A stretch of 64,000 nucleotides of DNA from Paenibacillus sp. JDR-2 (GTDB taxonomy: Bacteria; Bacillota; Bacilli; Paenibacillales; Paenibacillaceae), in NCBI RefSeq assembly GCF_000023585.1, contig NC_012914.1:2495001-2559000 (forward strand), written 5' to 3'. The first letter of the stretch is position 1. Each line of letters starts with the position of its first letter. Below the pieces are notes generated by a model that saw nothing but the letters and a program-made list of their open reading frames with translations, was not told where the DNA came from and searched no databases. Both the position numbers and the translations under genes were made by a program. Positions 1-7,372 of the stretch are shown here, in pieces.

Positions 1-594
1 GTAACCCTGAATACGCATGCGGGTACTCATATAGATGCACCATGGCACTATTGGCCAACTTCGGAAGGGAAGCCAGCCAGAACGATTGACGAGCTTCCGC
101 TCGAATGGTTCTTTTCCGATGGCGTATTGCTCGATTTCAGCGCCAAGCCACCAGGCTACGAGATTACTACGGAAGATTTGAAAGCCGAGTTGGACCGGAT
201 TGGCTACACGTTAAAACCATTTGATATCGTCCTGATCCGGAGCGATGCGGACAAACGTTTATACCACGAGCATTATGCATTCCTGCATGCGGGGGTATCG
301 GCCGAAGCTACGGTCTGGCTGCTTGATCAAGGCATTAAAGTAGTGGGTACCGACGGATGGGGATGGGACATCCCGCTCAACCTGCAAGCAGAATCGTTCA
401 AACAGAATCCGAGGGAAGGCGTCTTGTGGGCCGCTCATTTTGTCGGCAAGGACAGGGAATACTGCCAAATCGAGAAACTGGCCAACCTGGACCAAATCCC
501 GCAGCCTTACGGCTTCAAAGTATGCTGCTTCCCGATCAAAGTGGAAAAAGCAAGCGGAGGCTGGTCTCGTCCAGTCGCTATTTTACAGGACTAA
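1..594 (+). CDS. Cyclase family protein (kynurenine formamidase-like), 5' end missing
   Basis: The reading frame is open from base 1, so the N-terminus lies outside the window. The first residues contain the metal-binding signature HAGTHIDAPWHY of the cyclase / kynurenine formamidase superfamily (HxGTHxDxPxH), whose members are metal-dependent hydrolases of amides or lactones. The rest keeps family features such as the GVSAEATVWLLDQGIKVVGTDGWGWD stretch (seen here in parts GVSAEA and VVGTDGWGWD). The substrate cannot be told from sequence: the family includes formamidases, isatin hydrolases and polyketide-type cyclases. A strong bidirectional terminator follows the stop codon directly. Confidence 0.8.
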   Translation, partial: VTLNTHAGTHIDAPWHYWPTSEGKPARTIDELPLEWFFSDGVLLDFSAKPPGYEITTEDLKAELDRIGYTLKPFDIVLIRSDADKRLYHEHYAFLHAGVSAEATVWLLDQGIKVVGTDGWGWDIPLNLQAESFKQNPREGVLWAAHFVGKDREYCQIEKLANLDQIPQPYGFKVCCFPIKVEKASGGWSRPVAILQD

Positions 595-599
595 ATGAA

Positions 600-636
600 G
601 AAAGACAGCGGGATTAGATCCCGCTGTCTTTTTTTA
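600..636. terminator. Bidirectional intrinsic terminator
   Basis: The stem AAAGACAGCGGGAT / ATCCCGCTGTCTTT is closed by a short loop and followed by a T-run on the plus strand, with A residues on the other side. It serves the cyclase gene and the convergent lipoprotein gene. The last codons and the stop of the minus-strand gene (to base 614) lie inside the stem. Confidence 0.9.
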
Positions 637-1459
637 TGAAATCCTCAGGGATAGTCATAATATATCTTTTATCGCCAATTTGACATCCGGTTGCAAAGTA
701 GCTAATATTTCCTTCTTCGGTTTTCTCCTGTTCGATATTCGCGCATTCCGTTTTGGAGTCGCCTGTATCGCCCCCTCCAAAAGCATCCTCGCTGTTATCG
801 TGTATATATTGCAGCTTGGTGCCGTCAGTGATCAGATAGATATAGATCGGATCGCCTTCAATTGTCAATGATGTTATTTTTAATTGATCGGCCTGGTGGT
901 TCTCAAAACGATTTATGAAGCTCTTCAATTTAGCAACATTATAATATTTAAAATGTCGGACATAAATTTCATCGCCTAACAGCTGTTCGATGGAGCTTTC
1001 AATACCGGAATTGTAGGCGGTTCTCTCTTGTGGGCGTTCGCCGCTAACATTAGGCTGGTACAGGATAAGGACGTTTTTCACGTTATAAAATAGCGGAGAA
1101 TTTACGTTCATTACCTTTGTTTGCTCAGCAAAATCGAGTCTTGCCTTTTTCGTATCTTTGGCATTGCCATAAACGTACACCATAATTCTCTCTTTGCCCG
1201 GGAGCGCATAGATAGAAGGCTTCACTTTATTTAATTTGAAATAGGAATCAGAAGCATCTGCCGTCAACTCGACTTCGTTCGCTTTTAGGGTTTTAACGAT
1301 ATCCTCCTCTTTTAACGGAGTTTCCTTGTACGCAATACCATCGTTTGAAACAACGTGCGGAACGCTAGAATCGGGCTCGGATTTGCAACCAGCTAGTCCA
1401 ACAAGCAATATCGCTATGCCAAGCATGCTTAAATATCCTTTTCTCCATTTTTTAAGCAT
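614..1459 (-). CDS. Putative lipoprotein of unknown function
   Basis: This is a 281-residue protein with a typical lipoprotein signal: a basic start (MLKKWRKG), a hydrophobic core and the lipobox LAGC, giving a lipidated cysteine at about residue 25. It is therefore expected on the outer face of the cytoplasmic membrane. The mature part is mixed alpha/beta, is lysine-rich, and has no motif I recognise. A run of acidic and glycine residues (DAFGGGDTGDSKTE) near residue 225 looks like a flexible linker. The gene stands alone between two terminators. Its C-terminal residues KKDSGI are encoded by the terminator stem shared with the upstream-convergent cyclase gene. Confidence 0.75.
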   Translation of the reverse strand: MLKKWRKGYLSMLGIAILLVGLAGCKSEPDSSVPHVVSNDGIAYKETPLKEEDIVKTLKANEVELTADASDSYFKLNKVKPSIYALPGKERIMVYVYGNAKDTKKARLDFAEQTKVMNVNSPLFYNVKNVLILYQPNVSGERPQERTAYNSGIESSIEQLLGDEIYVRHFKYYNVAKLKSFINRFENHQADQLKITSLTIEGDPIYIYLITDGTKLQYIHDNSEDAFGGGDTGDSKTECANIEQEKTEEGNISYFATGCQIGDKRYIMTIPEDFIKKDSGI

Positions 1460-1529
1460 TTTATCACCCTTTCTATATCTAAATAGACGCAGGAAATAAC
1501 TGGAAAGTTACGCGCCTGTACCAACAAAA

Positions 1530-1561
1530 AAGACAGACTCGAAATCACCGAGTCTGTCTTT
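1530..1561 (-). terminator. Intrinsic terminator behind pepF
   Basis: AGACAGACTCG / CGAGTCTGTCT forms an 11-bp stem. Read on the minus strand it is followed by six T residues. It lies about 300 bp beyond the pepF stop, so the pepF message would include the long palindrome at 1606-1821. Confidence 0.75.
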
Positions 1562-1605
1562 CATCTGTCTTTTTGTGTCTCTCGTCTTCTCCTCGCCCCT
1601 CTACA

Positions 1606-1821
1606 CGAAGTAAAGGAGCTTTTGGTGTACCATTGCGTGGAAAGGGTGGAGAGAGAGGGAAAGGAACTCCTGAGGAGCGAAGCGCCCGCCTTTGGAACTC
1701 GGGAATACACCTTTAGGTGTCATTCAAAATTCCCGATTCCAACAGCGGCCGAAGGAGATCCTTTCCCGTCCTCGGAACTGCCCCTTCCTCCAAGTAATCA
1801 CCAACCGATCCGTTTACTTCG
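1606..1821. repeat. Large imperfect palindrome (about 216 bp), candidate structured RNA or DNA element
   Basis: Outer arms CGAAGTAAA (1606) and TTTACTTCG (1813-1821) are complementary. Further in, GGGAAAGGAACTCCT (1657) pairs with AGGAGATCCTTTCCC (to 1767), TTTGGAACTCGGGAAT (1691) pairs partly with ATTCCCGATTCCAA, and the apex ACACCTTTAGGTGT is itself a palindrome. No credible gene fills this stretch; the ORFs across it have no ribosome-binding site and no recognisable protein. It lies between pepF and its terminator, so it would be transcribed as the 3' part of the pepF message. Confidence 0.6.
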
Positions 1822-1884
1822 TCAACTCCTCCGAGCCGTTTACTTCGTTAACTCCTCCGAGCCGTTTACTTCGTTAACTCCTCC
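1807..1884. repeat. Three 26-bp tandem repeats covering the 3' end of pepF
   Basis: Three head-to-tail units occur at 1807-1832, 1833-1858 and 1859-1884. The last two are identical and the first differs at two positions. The unit nearest pepF encodes its final residues and stop codon. The other two lie downstream of the stop and look like slippage copies of the gene end. Confidence 0.85.
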
Positions 1885-3656
1885 ATCTGCTCAATCAAGC
1901 TCTCAAACACGCTCATGGCTTGCTCGATTGGCTCTGGGGAAGACATATCAACGCCGGCTTTCTTCAGGATGTTAATCGAGAAGTCGCTTCCGCCGCTCTT
2001 CAGGAAGCCAAGGTACCGGTCAACAGCCGGAGCGCCTTCTTCAAGAATTTGCTTCGAGAAGCTTGTGGCCGCGGAGAAGCCGGTTGCGTATTTGTAAACG
2101 TAGAAGCTGTTGTAGAAATGCGGAATACGCGCCCATTCCATCTCGATATCTTTGTCTACAACCATGTCTTTTCCATAATAGAGCACGTTCAGGTCGTAGT
2201 AGATTTTGCTCAAATCCTGCGGAGTCAGGGACTCGCCTTGCTCGGTTTTCTCATGAATGATTTTCTCGAACTCGGCAAACATCGTTTGACGGAATACCGT
2301 TGTGCGGAACTGATCTGCGTAGTACGTCAGCAGGAACATTTTTTCTTTCGGATCCGTAGACTTGTTCAGCAGATAATCCATAAGCAGAGCTTCGTTCAGC
2401 GTGGACGCAACTTCCGCAAGGAAGATCGTATACTGCGCATCGCGGTAGTTCTGGTTCGTATCCGAGTAGTACGAGTGGAGCGCGTGGCCCATTTCGTGCG
2501 TCAAGGTGAACATGCTGTTCAGGTTATCCTTATGGTTCAGCAGCACGTACGGATGCGTGCCGAAAGCTCCCCAGCTGTAAGCGCCGCTGCGTTTGCCTTC
2601 GTTCTCGTATACGTCGATCCAGCCGTTATCGAAGCCGTCCTGCAGTACGGACAAATAATCCTCGCCAAGCGGCTTCAAGCTTTCTTTTACGATCTTTTTC
2701 GCGTCGTCGTACTTGATTTCCATATCGAACTCGTCGACAAGCGGGGCGAACAGATCGTACATATGAAGCTCGTCAACGCCAAGCAGCTTTTTGCGGAGAT
2801 TCATGTAACGGTACATAAGCGGCATATGCTTATGGATCGTATCGATCAGGTTCGTATATACGCTCTCCGGAATGTTATCGCCATACAGCGACATGCCAAG
2901 AGCGGAAGGGTATTTGCGTGCCCGCGCGTAGAAAATGTTTTTCGTTACGTTCGCATTCAGCGTCGTTGCGAGGGTATTTTTTAATTTGCCGTATGTATCG
3001 TACATCGTGCGGAAGGCGTTAGCGCGCACTTCGCGGTTTTTGCTTTCCAGGAACTGAATGTAACGGCCTTGAGTCAGTTCGACTTCTTCTCCGGCTTCAT
3101 TTTTCACTTTAGGGAATTTCAGATCCGCATTGTTCAAAATGCTGTAGATCGAGCCTGGAGCGGAGCTTACGTTGCCGACCTGCGCCATCAGAGCTTCTTC
3201 CGCTTTGGACAGGACATGCGCTTTCTGGCGGCGCATTTCTTCCAGCGTATGCTTGAATACCGCAAGATCCTTGTTCTCAATCAGGGCGTCAAGCGCGGCA
3301 TCGGACAGCGACAATACTTCCGGCGTAATAAAGGAGAGGGCTTCTCCGGTTTCCACGCTGATTTTTTTGGCTTTGTCGGATAGAGCCTGATAAGTTGGTT
3401 CAGCCGTATCCTCGTGATGCTTCATATTGGAATATACATAAAGCCGTTCAACATGCAGGGAGAGCTCATCTTCCAGCTCGAAGCAGGCTTTTAATTGCGC
3501 AGGATCGCTTAGCTTGCCTTCGAAAGCTCCAACTTTCTTGATCAAAGCTTTCGCTTCGGCGAACTCTTTGTCCCAGGCAGCCTGGTCGGCAAACAGATCC
3601 TCCAGTTTCCAACGGGCTTCTACTGCGGTTTCGGAACGCTTAGGTACGTGATTCAT
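1866..3656 (-). CDS. pepF: Oligoendopeptidase F (M3 family zinc metallopeptidase)
   Basis: A peptidase of about 596 residues that trims oligopeptides, normally in the cytoplasm. The zinc-binding HExxH is visible as HEMGHALHSYYSD near residue 385. The helical N-terminal domain (KRSETAVEARWKLEDLFADQ) and the M3 C-terminal region (IPHFYNSFYVYKYATG) are both intact. I chose the ATG at 3656 because GAGGAG stands a few bases upstream and the length then fits the family. The frame continues upstream to an ATG at 3776 and would add about 40 residues beginning MKWLPVVLALCLAPGSASA, which looks like a secretion signal. That longer start has only a weak GAGGTG site far upstream. The 3' end is tandemly repeated (see 1807-1884). 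Confidence 0.93.
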   Translation of the reverse strand: MNHVPKRSETAVEARWKLEDLFADQAAWDKEFAEAKALIKKVGAFEGKLSDPAQLKACFELEDELSLHVERLYVYSNMKHHEDTAEPTYQALSDKAKKISVETGEALSFITPEVLSLSDAALDALIENKDLAVFKHTLEEMRRQKAHVLSKAEEALMAQVGNVSSAPGSIYSILNNADLKFPKVKNEAGEEVELTQGRYIQFLESKNREVRANAFRTMYDTYGKLKNTLATTLNANVTKNIFYARARKYPSALGMSLYGDNIPESVYTNLIDTIHKHMPLMYRYMNLRKKLLGVDELHMYDLFAPLVDEFDMEIKYDDAKKIVKESLKPLGEDYLSVLQDGFDNGWIDVYENEGKRSGAYSWGAFGTHPYVLLNHKDNLNSMFTLTHEMGHALHSYYSDTNQNYRDAQYTIFLAEVASTLNEALLMDYLLNKSTDPKEKMFLLTYYADQFRTTVFRQTMFAEFEKIIHEKTEQGESLTPQDLSKIYYDLNVLYYGKDMVVDKDIEMEWARIPHFYNSFYVYKYATGFSAATSFSKQILEEGAPAVDRYLGFLKSGGSDFSINILKKAGVDMSSPEPIEQAMSVFESLIEQMEELTK

Positions 3657-3841
3657 CGAACTCCTCCTCGGTACGGATATAGATGATTGGTGATATGACG
3701 CAGCCTGCTTGCCGGCGTCGGCGGAAGCCGAACCGGGAGCAAGGCATAACGCTAATACGACAGGCAGCCATTTCATTCGCGGAAGATCACCTCAGGAACA
3801 CAGTTTGTCCTAGTATGTCCGGTGATGCTTCCAATCATGTC

Positions 3842-4018
3842 CTAAGTTCCCAGTGTAAAGAAGCTGTACACGATGAGGAAAAAGGCGAATGCGATTAAAA
3901 CGATAGATGCGATTGCCATCCATCTGCGAAGGTGCGGTGCCATGGAATCGCGCTTAAGAATAACTAGGCCGCCAAGCACGAAGGCGGAAATGATAAAAAT
4001 TGCGTTTACGGAGCCCAT
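3842..4018 (-). CDS. Small two-helix membrane protein (58 aa)
   Basis: Starts at an ATG eight bases behind a near-perfect AGGAGGA site and runs 58 codons. Residues 5-21 (NAIFIISAFVLGGLVIL) and 34-53 (MAIASIVLIAFAFFLIVYSF) are membrane segments joined by a short basic loop (KRDSMAPHLRR). It is conserved-looking but I know no function. The messenger leader consists of the 39-bp tandem array at 4032-4181, whose last unit runs into the ribosome-binding site. The gene is too short for many gene finders. Confidence 0.75.
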   Translation of the reverse strand: MGSVNAIFIISAFVLGGLVILKRDSMAPHLRRWMAIASIVLIAFAFFLIVYSFFTLGT

Positions 4019-4031
4019 TTGTTCCTCCTAA

Positions 4032-4181
4032 AAGAATTGCGAAGCAATTCTGCTTCGAAAGCATAGACTTAAGAATTGCGAAGCAATTCTGCTTCGAAAG
4101 CATAAACTTAAGAATTGCGAAGCAATTCTGCTTCGAAAGCATAAACTTAAGAATTGCGAAGCAATTCTGCTTCGAAAGCAT
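4032..4181. repeat. 39-bp tandem array (3.85 units), each with a hairpin
   Basis: Units begin at 4032, 4071, 4110 and 4149 and are almost identical. Each holds the perfect inverted repeat AGAATTGC-GAA-GCAATTCT and a conserved GCTTCGAAAGCAT tail. Read on the minus strand, the array forms the leader of the small membrane protein gene and ends at its Shine-Dalgarno site. A diverged single copy lies at 6881-6942 in the same position relative to another gene. Confidence 0.9.
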
Positions 4182-4254
4182 GCGCTAGTCTATTGTCTAT
4201 GCACCGTGTTGTAACGATATGTGTTCGCCGTACAGGTTAATATTTCCTGCCGGG

Positions 4255-4488
4255 TTATACCTCTTTCAGCGCTTTCAGAATATTTTCCCGTTCTTCTTCG
4301 CGTCCGGCGAATTGCTCCGGCTTAAACCGGTTTTCCGCCCAATGCATCATTTCGGGACGGCTGACGAAGGTATGGGTTTCTTCGCCCCATTGATCGGAGA
4401 TTTCGCGAACGATCAAGGTTTTTCCTTGAACCTCCACGGTAAGCATATTGTATTTATCGGTTTTAAAAATCTCATGTTTTTTAAACAT
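4255..4488 (-). CDS. Conserved small protein of unknown function (77 aa)
   Basis: A soluble, charged protein of 77 residues without signal or membrane segment. Its pattern (KTDKYNMLTVEVQGKTLIVRE, then MMHWAENRF and REEERENILKALKEV) suggests a small beta-sheet followed by helices. I recall similar proteins in other Paenibacillus genomes but no function. A good sigma-A promoter (4528-4557) lies just upstream on the minus strand, so the gene is probably a single transcription unit. Confidence 0.7.
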   Translation of the reverse strand: MFKKHEIFKTDKYNMLTVEVQGKTLIVREISDQWGEETHTFVSRPEMMHWAENRFKPEQFAGREEERENILKALKEV

Positions 4489-4527
4489 AGTTGTAAGTCC
4501 ACCTTTCCTAACCTAGATATACTGTTC

Positions 4528-4557
4528 ATCATAGCCAAATTTAGGGGTGGAAATCAA
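4528..4557 (-). promoter_or_regulatory. Sigma-A promoter for the 77-aa protein gene
   Basis: On the minus strand, TTGATT (4557-4552) is followed by an 18-bp spacer and TATGAT (4533-4528), about 40 bp before the ATG. Confidence 0.55.
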
Positions 4558-4641
4558 TAATAACGGATGGTAGAATTAGGCTATTCTGCAAGCAGGCGGA
4601 ATAATGAGACGAGAAGAGCCGAGATGAGGAGCGTGTTTGAG

Positions 4642-5346
4642 ATGAGTAAGCAGGTTTACGAGCAGGTTGGCGTGGCTATGACATGCCGGGGTTTTGATGA
4701 GTATGCGAGAATGTTTGAGTTAACGGAGAGTGAGCTTGCGAAAGGTAAAGTGCTGGATGTCGCCGGTGGCGGATCCTCGTTCACCGCGGATGCAGGAAGC
4801 CGCGGATATGATGCGACCGCAGCGGATCCCCGTTATGCGCAGGACACAGGCGCGTGGCTTGAGGAAGCGGCAGCCGAGATCGAGACCTCTACGGCAAAGC
4901 TTGATAAGCTGAGGGAGCATTTCGATTGGAGCTATTACGGCAGCCTGGAGCAGCATCGCGAAGGGCGTATACAATCGCTTGAGAGGTTTCGCTTGCATTT
5001 GCAATCAGCCGAAGGGCGCAGCCGTTATGCAGCCGGATCCTTGCCGGAGCTTCCGTTTGAAGACCATGCTTTTTCGCTGGTATTATGCAGTCATTTCCTT
5101 TTTCTATATGCCGAACAATTTGGCTTTGAATTCCACAAGCAATCCCTGTTGGAATTGATGCGGGTATGCAAACCGGGCGGTGAGGTAAGAGTTTATCCGC
5201 TGTATTCCTTGGGCTGGAAGCCGTACGAACGGATGGAAGAACTGCTGGCTGCCGTTAGGGCAAATGGCGGGGAGCCGGAGCTGCTTACATCGGGGCTTCC
5301 TTTTATTCCGGGCTCCAGTCAATTCCTTCGAATTACAATTTGTTGA
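4642..5346 (+). CDS. Class I SAM-dependent methyltransferase
   Basis: The SAM-binding motif I is visible as VLDVAGGGSSFTADAGSRGY, with the acidic end of strand 2 in AADPRY and a motif-IV-like FSLVLCSHFLFLY. The C-terminal strands LMRVCKPGGEVRVYPLY match the usual KPGG turn of class I methyltransferases. The substrate is unknown. The start is uncertain: ATG 4642 follows GAGGAG at a longish distance, ATG 4624 and ATG 4567 are also in frame, and the region upstream of 4642 has no clear domain content. The -35 element of the following cold-shock gene overlaps this gene's stop codon. Confidence 0.75.
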   Translation: MSKQVYEQVGVAMTCRGFDEYARMFELTESELAKGKVLDVAGGGSSFTADAGSRGYDATAADPRYAQDTGAWLEEAAAEIETSTAKLDKLREHFDWSYYGSLEQHREGRIQSLERFRLHLQSAEGRSRYAAGSLPELPFEDHAFSLVLCSHFLFLYAEQFGFEFHKQSLLELMRVCKPGGEVRVYPLYSLGWKPYERMEELLAAVRANGGEPELLTSGLPFIPGSSQFLRITIC

Positions 5347-5371
5347 TTTTTCCAAATTAGGCAGATATAAT
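5343..5371 (+). promoter_or_regulatory. Sigma-A promoter of the cold-shock gene
   Basis: TTGATT (5343-5348), a 17-bp spacer and a perfect TATAAT (5366-5371). The transcribed leader before the TTG start is about 43 nt, shorter than the long cspA-type leaders of enterobacteria. Confidence 0.8.
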
Positions 5372-5420
5372 GATGTTACTCGTCGTTTCAAGCGGCGGTT
5401 ATTTTAGGAGGTAGTGAAAG

Positions 5421-5618
5421 TTGAAGGGAACAGTTAAATGGTTTAACGCTGAGAAAGGCTACGGTTTTATCTCGGTAGAAAATGGCGAAGACGTGTTTGT
5501 CCATTATTCCTCTATTCAAGGCGACGGCTTCAAGGCGCTGGAAGAAGGTCAGTCGGTAGAATTCGAAATTACACAAGGCAATCGCGGTGCACAGGCGTCC
5601 AACGTCATTAAATTATAA
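5421..5618 (+). CDS. Cold-shock protein, CspA/CspB family
   Basis: A 65-residue single-domain OB-fold protein that binds single-stranded RNA and DNA and acts as an RNA chaperone. RNP1 (KGYGFIS) and RNP2 (VFVHYSS) are intact, and the length equals the family norm. It starts with TTG at 5421 behind AGGAGG (5406-5411). It has its own sigma-A promoter and a strong terminator, so it is monocistronic. Paenibacilli usually carry several such genes, so the exact csp letter cannot be assigned. Confidence 0.95.
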   Translation: MKGTVKWFNAEKGYGFISVENGEDVFVHYSSIQGDGFKALEEGQSVEFEITQGNRGAQASNVIKL

Positions 5619-5647
5619 GATCAACCCCTTATAAGCACGCAAGAGAG

Positions 5648-5688
5648 CAAGAGAGATCCTTCTCGTTTGAGAGGATCTCTCTTTTTTG
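5648..5688. terminator. Bidirectional intrinsic terminator
   Basis: AAGAGAGATCCT pairs with the GAGGATCTCTCTT arm, followed by T6. It separates the convergent cold-shock and MFS genes. Confidence 0.85.
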
Positions 5689-5693
5689 TTTGT

Positions 5694-6878
5694 TTAAGAG
5701 TTATTTCGTCCAAATACATGCTGGCAGAAAAACAGGATCGCCGAGATCAGAGCAAGCAAGGCTCCCAACTGATAAAAGCTGCTCCGTCCAAAATGCTCGA
5801 AGAAATAACCTCCGACCGTACCGCTGATAAGTCCGGCGAGCCCTGACCATACAACCGCGTACACGGCTTGGCCGGAGGAACGGTATTCATCCGGGATAAG
5901 CTGCGACAAGTAACGGAGCGCCGTTGAAAAATAGATGCCGAAGCTGACGCTGTGCATAAGCTGCGTACTAAGCACAAAACGGGGATCGTCAAACACGGAA
6001 GCGAGCCAGAACCGGAGCATATACATCAGGCAGGCAAATACGAGCAGCGGCAGCTCTTTGAATTTATGTCCGTATTTCCCCATCAGGAACAATACCGGAA
6101 TTTCGCTGATCGCGGAGAACAGCCAGGCCAGTCCGACCTGGGAATCCGAAGCGCCCATCTCCCGAAGGGCAACGGCCAGGAAGCTTTCGTTCATCCGGTG
6201 GCTGATCGAGACAAGCAATATAATGAAGAAGAAAAATAAGATTTCGGGCTTGCGAAGCAATTTGAAGAACCCTGAAAAATCGATTTTGCGGGTACTGCCA
6301 TGGTAATCCTTGAGGAAGAACGACAAAATGATCGTGATGGTTATCGTACCCAAACCGATTGGCAAGGTCCATTCCGTGCCAATGCCTTTCAGGATCAAAC
6401 CAAACAGGTAGGCTGATATGGCAAAACCAAGCGAGCCAAATATGCGGATTAGCGCATACGGTGTCTTGATATGCTGGCTGGCGAGCAGAATCAGGCTGTC
6501 GCTAAGCGGGTTCATTGGTGTCTGGAAGAAATAAAAGGCCGTCATTACGAGACAGATCAGGGCAAAGTGATGTACCGGGAACAAGAGAGAGATCATAACC
6601 AGCTGACCAAACAACAGAATAGTAAGCAGCTTCTTGATGGTCCGGAACCTGTCGCTTGCCATGCCTAGCAGCAGATTCGCAAAGATAGAGATAAAAGGAC
6701 CTGTTGAATAAATAATGCCAATCTGATGCGCCGAGAACCCCTGATCCATAAAATATAAGGGGATGTAAGAAATGAGCAGAGCCTGCGTGGAGTACATGGC
6801 AAAGCTGAAGGCTCTGAGCGAAAGCGTATCCCGTTTGACCGTAGCTGCGGAAGGCGCCGCGCTGTCTGAGTGATCCAT
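5694..6878 (-). CDS. MFS transporter
   Basis: A 394-residue membrane protein with twelve predicted helices and the cytoplasmic loop signature GMASDRFRTIKK between helices 2 and 3 (the GxxxDR/K-type motif of the major facilitator superfamily). The overall pattern (ISYIPLYFMDQGFSAHQIGIIYSTGPF near the start) resembles the MFS_1-like / phenylpropionate-permease branch. The substrate is not predictable. It is transcribed alone. Its messenger leader (6881-6942) is a diverged copy of the 39-bp element found upstream of the small membrane protein gene at 3842. Confidence 0.85.
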   Translation of the reverse strand: MDHSDSAAPSAATVKRDTLSLRAFSFAMYSTQALLISYIPLYFMDQGFSAHQIGIIYSTGPFISIFANLLLGMASDRFRTIKKLLTILLFGQLVMISLLFPVHHFALICLVMTAFYFFQTPMNPLSDSLILLASQHIKTPYALIRIFGSLGFAISAYLFGLILKGIGTEWTLPIGLGTITITIILSFFLKDYHGSTRKIDFSGFFKLLRKPEILFFFFIILLVSISHRMNESFLAVALREMGASDSQVGLAWLFSAISEIPVLFLMGKYGHKFKELPLLVFACLMYMLRFWLASVFDDPRFVLSTQLMHSVSFGIYFSTALRYLSQLIPDEYRSSGQAVYAVVWSGLAGLISGTVGGYFFEHFGRSSFYQLGALLALISAILFFCQHVFGRNNS

Positions 6879-6880
6879 AT

Positions 6881-6942
6881 GTTTTCCTCCTGAAAAGAAT
6901 TAGCGCGCGTTCTTCGCGATAATTCTTGCTTCGTAAGCATGT
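6881..6942 (-). repeat. Diverged single copy of the 39-bp leader element
   Basis: On the minus strand it reads ATGCTTACGAAGCAAGAATT, then a GC-rich insert, then AATTCTTTTCAGGAGG, matching the array at 4032-4181 in order and in its junction with the ribosome-binding site. It lies immediately before the MFS start codon. Confidence 0.7.
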
Positions 6943-7030
6943 GCTTATCAAACAACATTGTTTAACAGTATACATGATAGGCTGGATTATTGCTTGTCGA
7001 AATGGTACATTATTGTCTGGAGGTTCACGC

Positions 7031-7348
7031 ATGTTGTTGTATCGATTTGAGTGGAATGAGCGGCTCTTGATCGCATTGCCGGTGCTTGAAGCGGACTGGG
7101 GACATTATTCCTCCGCAGAGCAGTCGGACATCGTGGAACGGTGGGAGCTCATTAGGGGAACAATACCGGATCGGGTTATGGAATTTGAAAGAGTTATTAA
7201 CCGTATGCAAAATCAATTGTACGAGGAAGAAAATTTCGAAGAGTCTTGCCGTTTGAATGCGGAGATTGCCGAATACGCAAGCCGGATTAATGACTTGCAT
7301 ATCTGGTACCGCACGAATCAGGAGCTGGATTCCCGCCGGCATACGTAA
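7031..7348 (+). CDS. Small protein with a UVR-like motif (105 aa)
   Basis: The chosen ATG lies behind a GGAGG site (7018-7022). An upstream in-frame ATG at 6926 would only add residues encoded by promoter and leader DNA. The C-terminal half (RMQNQLYEEENFEESCRLNAEIAEYASRIND, in parts NFEESCRLNAEIAEYA) resembles the UvrB/UvrC interaction helix-pair motif. The protein is acidic and probably all-helical. I do not know its function. It sits 24 bp before the terpene-synthase-like gene and is probably cotranscribed with it and pfkA. Confidence 0.65.
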   Translation: MLLYRFEWNERLLIALPVLEADWGHYSSAEQSDIVERWELIRGTIPDRVMEFERVINRMQNQLYEEENFEESCRLNAEIAEYASRINDLHIWYRTNQELDSRRHT

Positions 7349-7372
7349 GGCTGTCTTAGAAGGGGGTGCGTT

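Noticed and set aside
4032..4181. CRISPR-like look of the 39-bp array
   Set aside because: The units are directly adjacent with no variable spacers, and no cas genes are present.
3954..4188. Open frames on both strands across the 39-bp repeats (repetitive peptides with KQNCFAIL-type units)
   Set aside because: They exist only because the unit length is divisible by three; no ribosome-binding site, no family, and the region is the leader of another gene.
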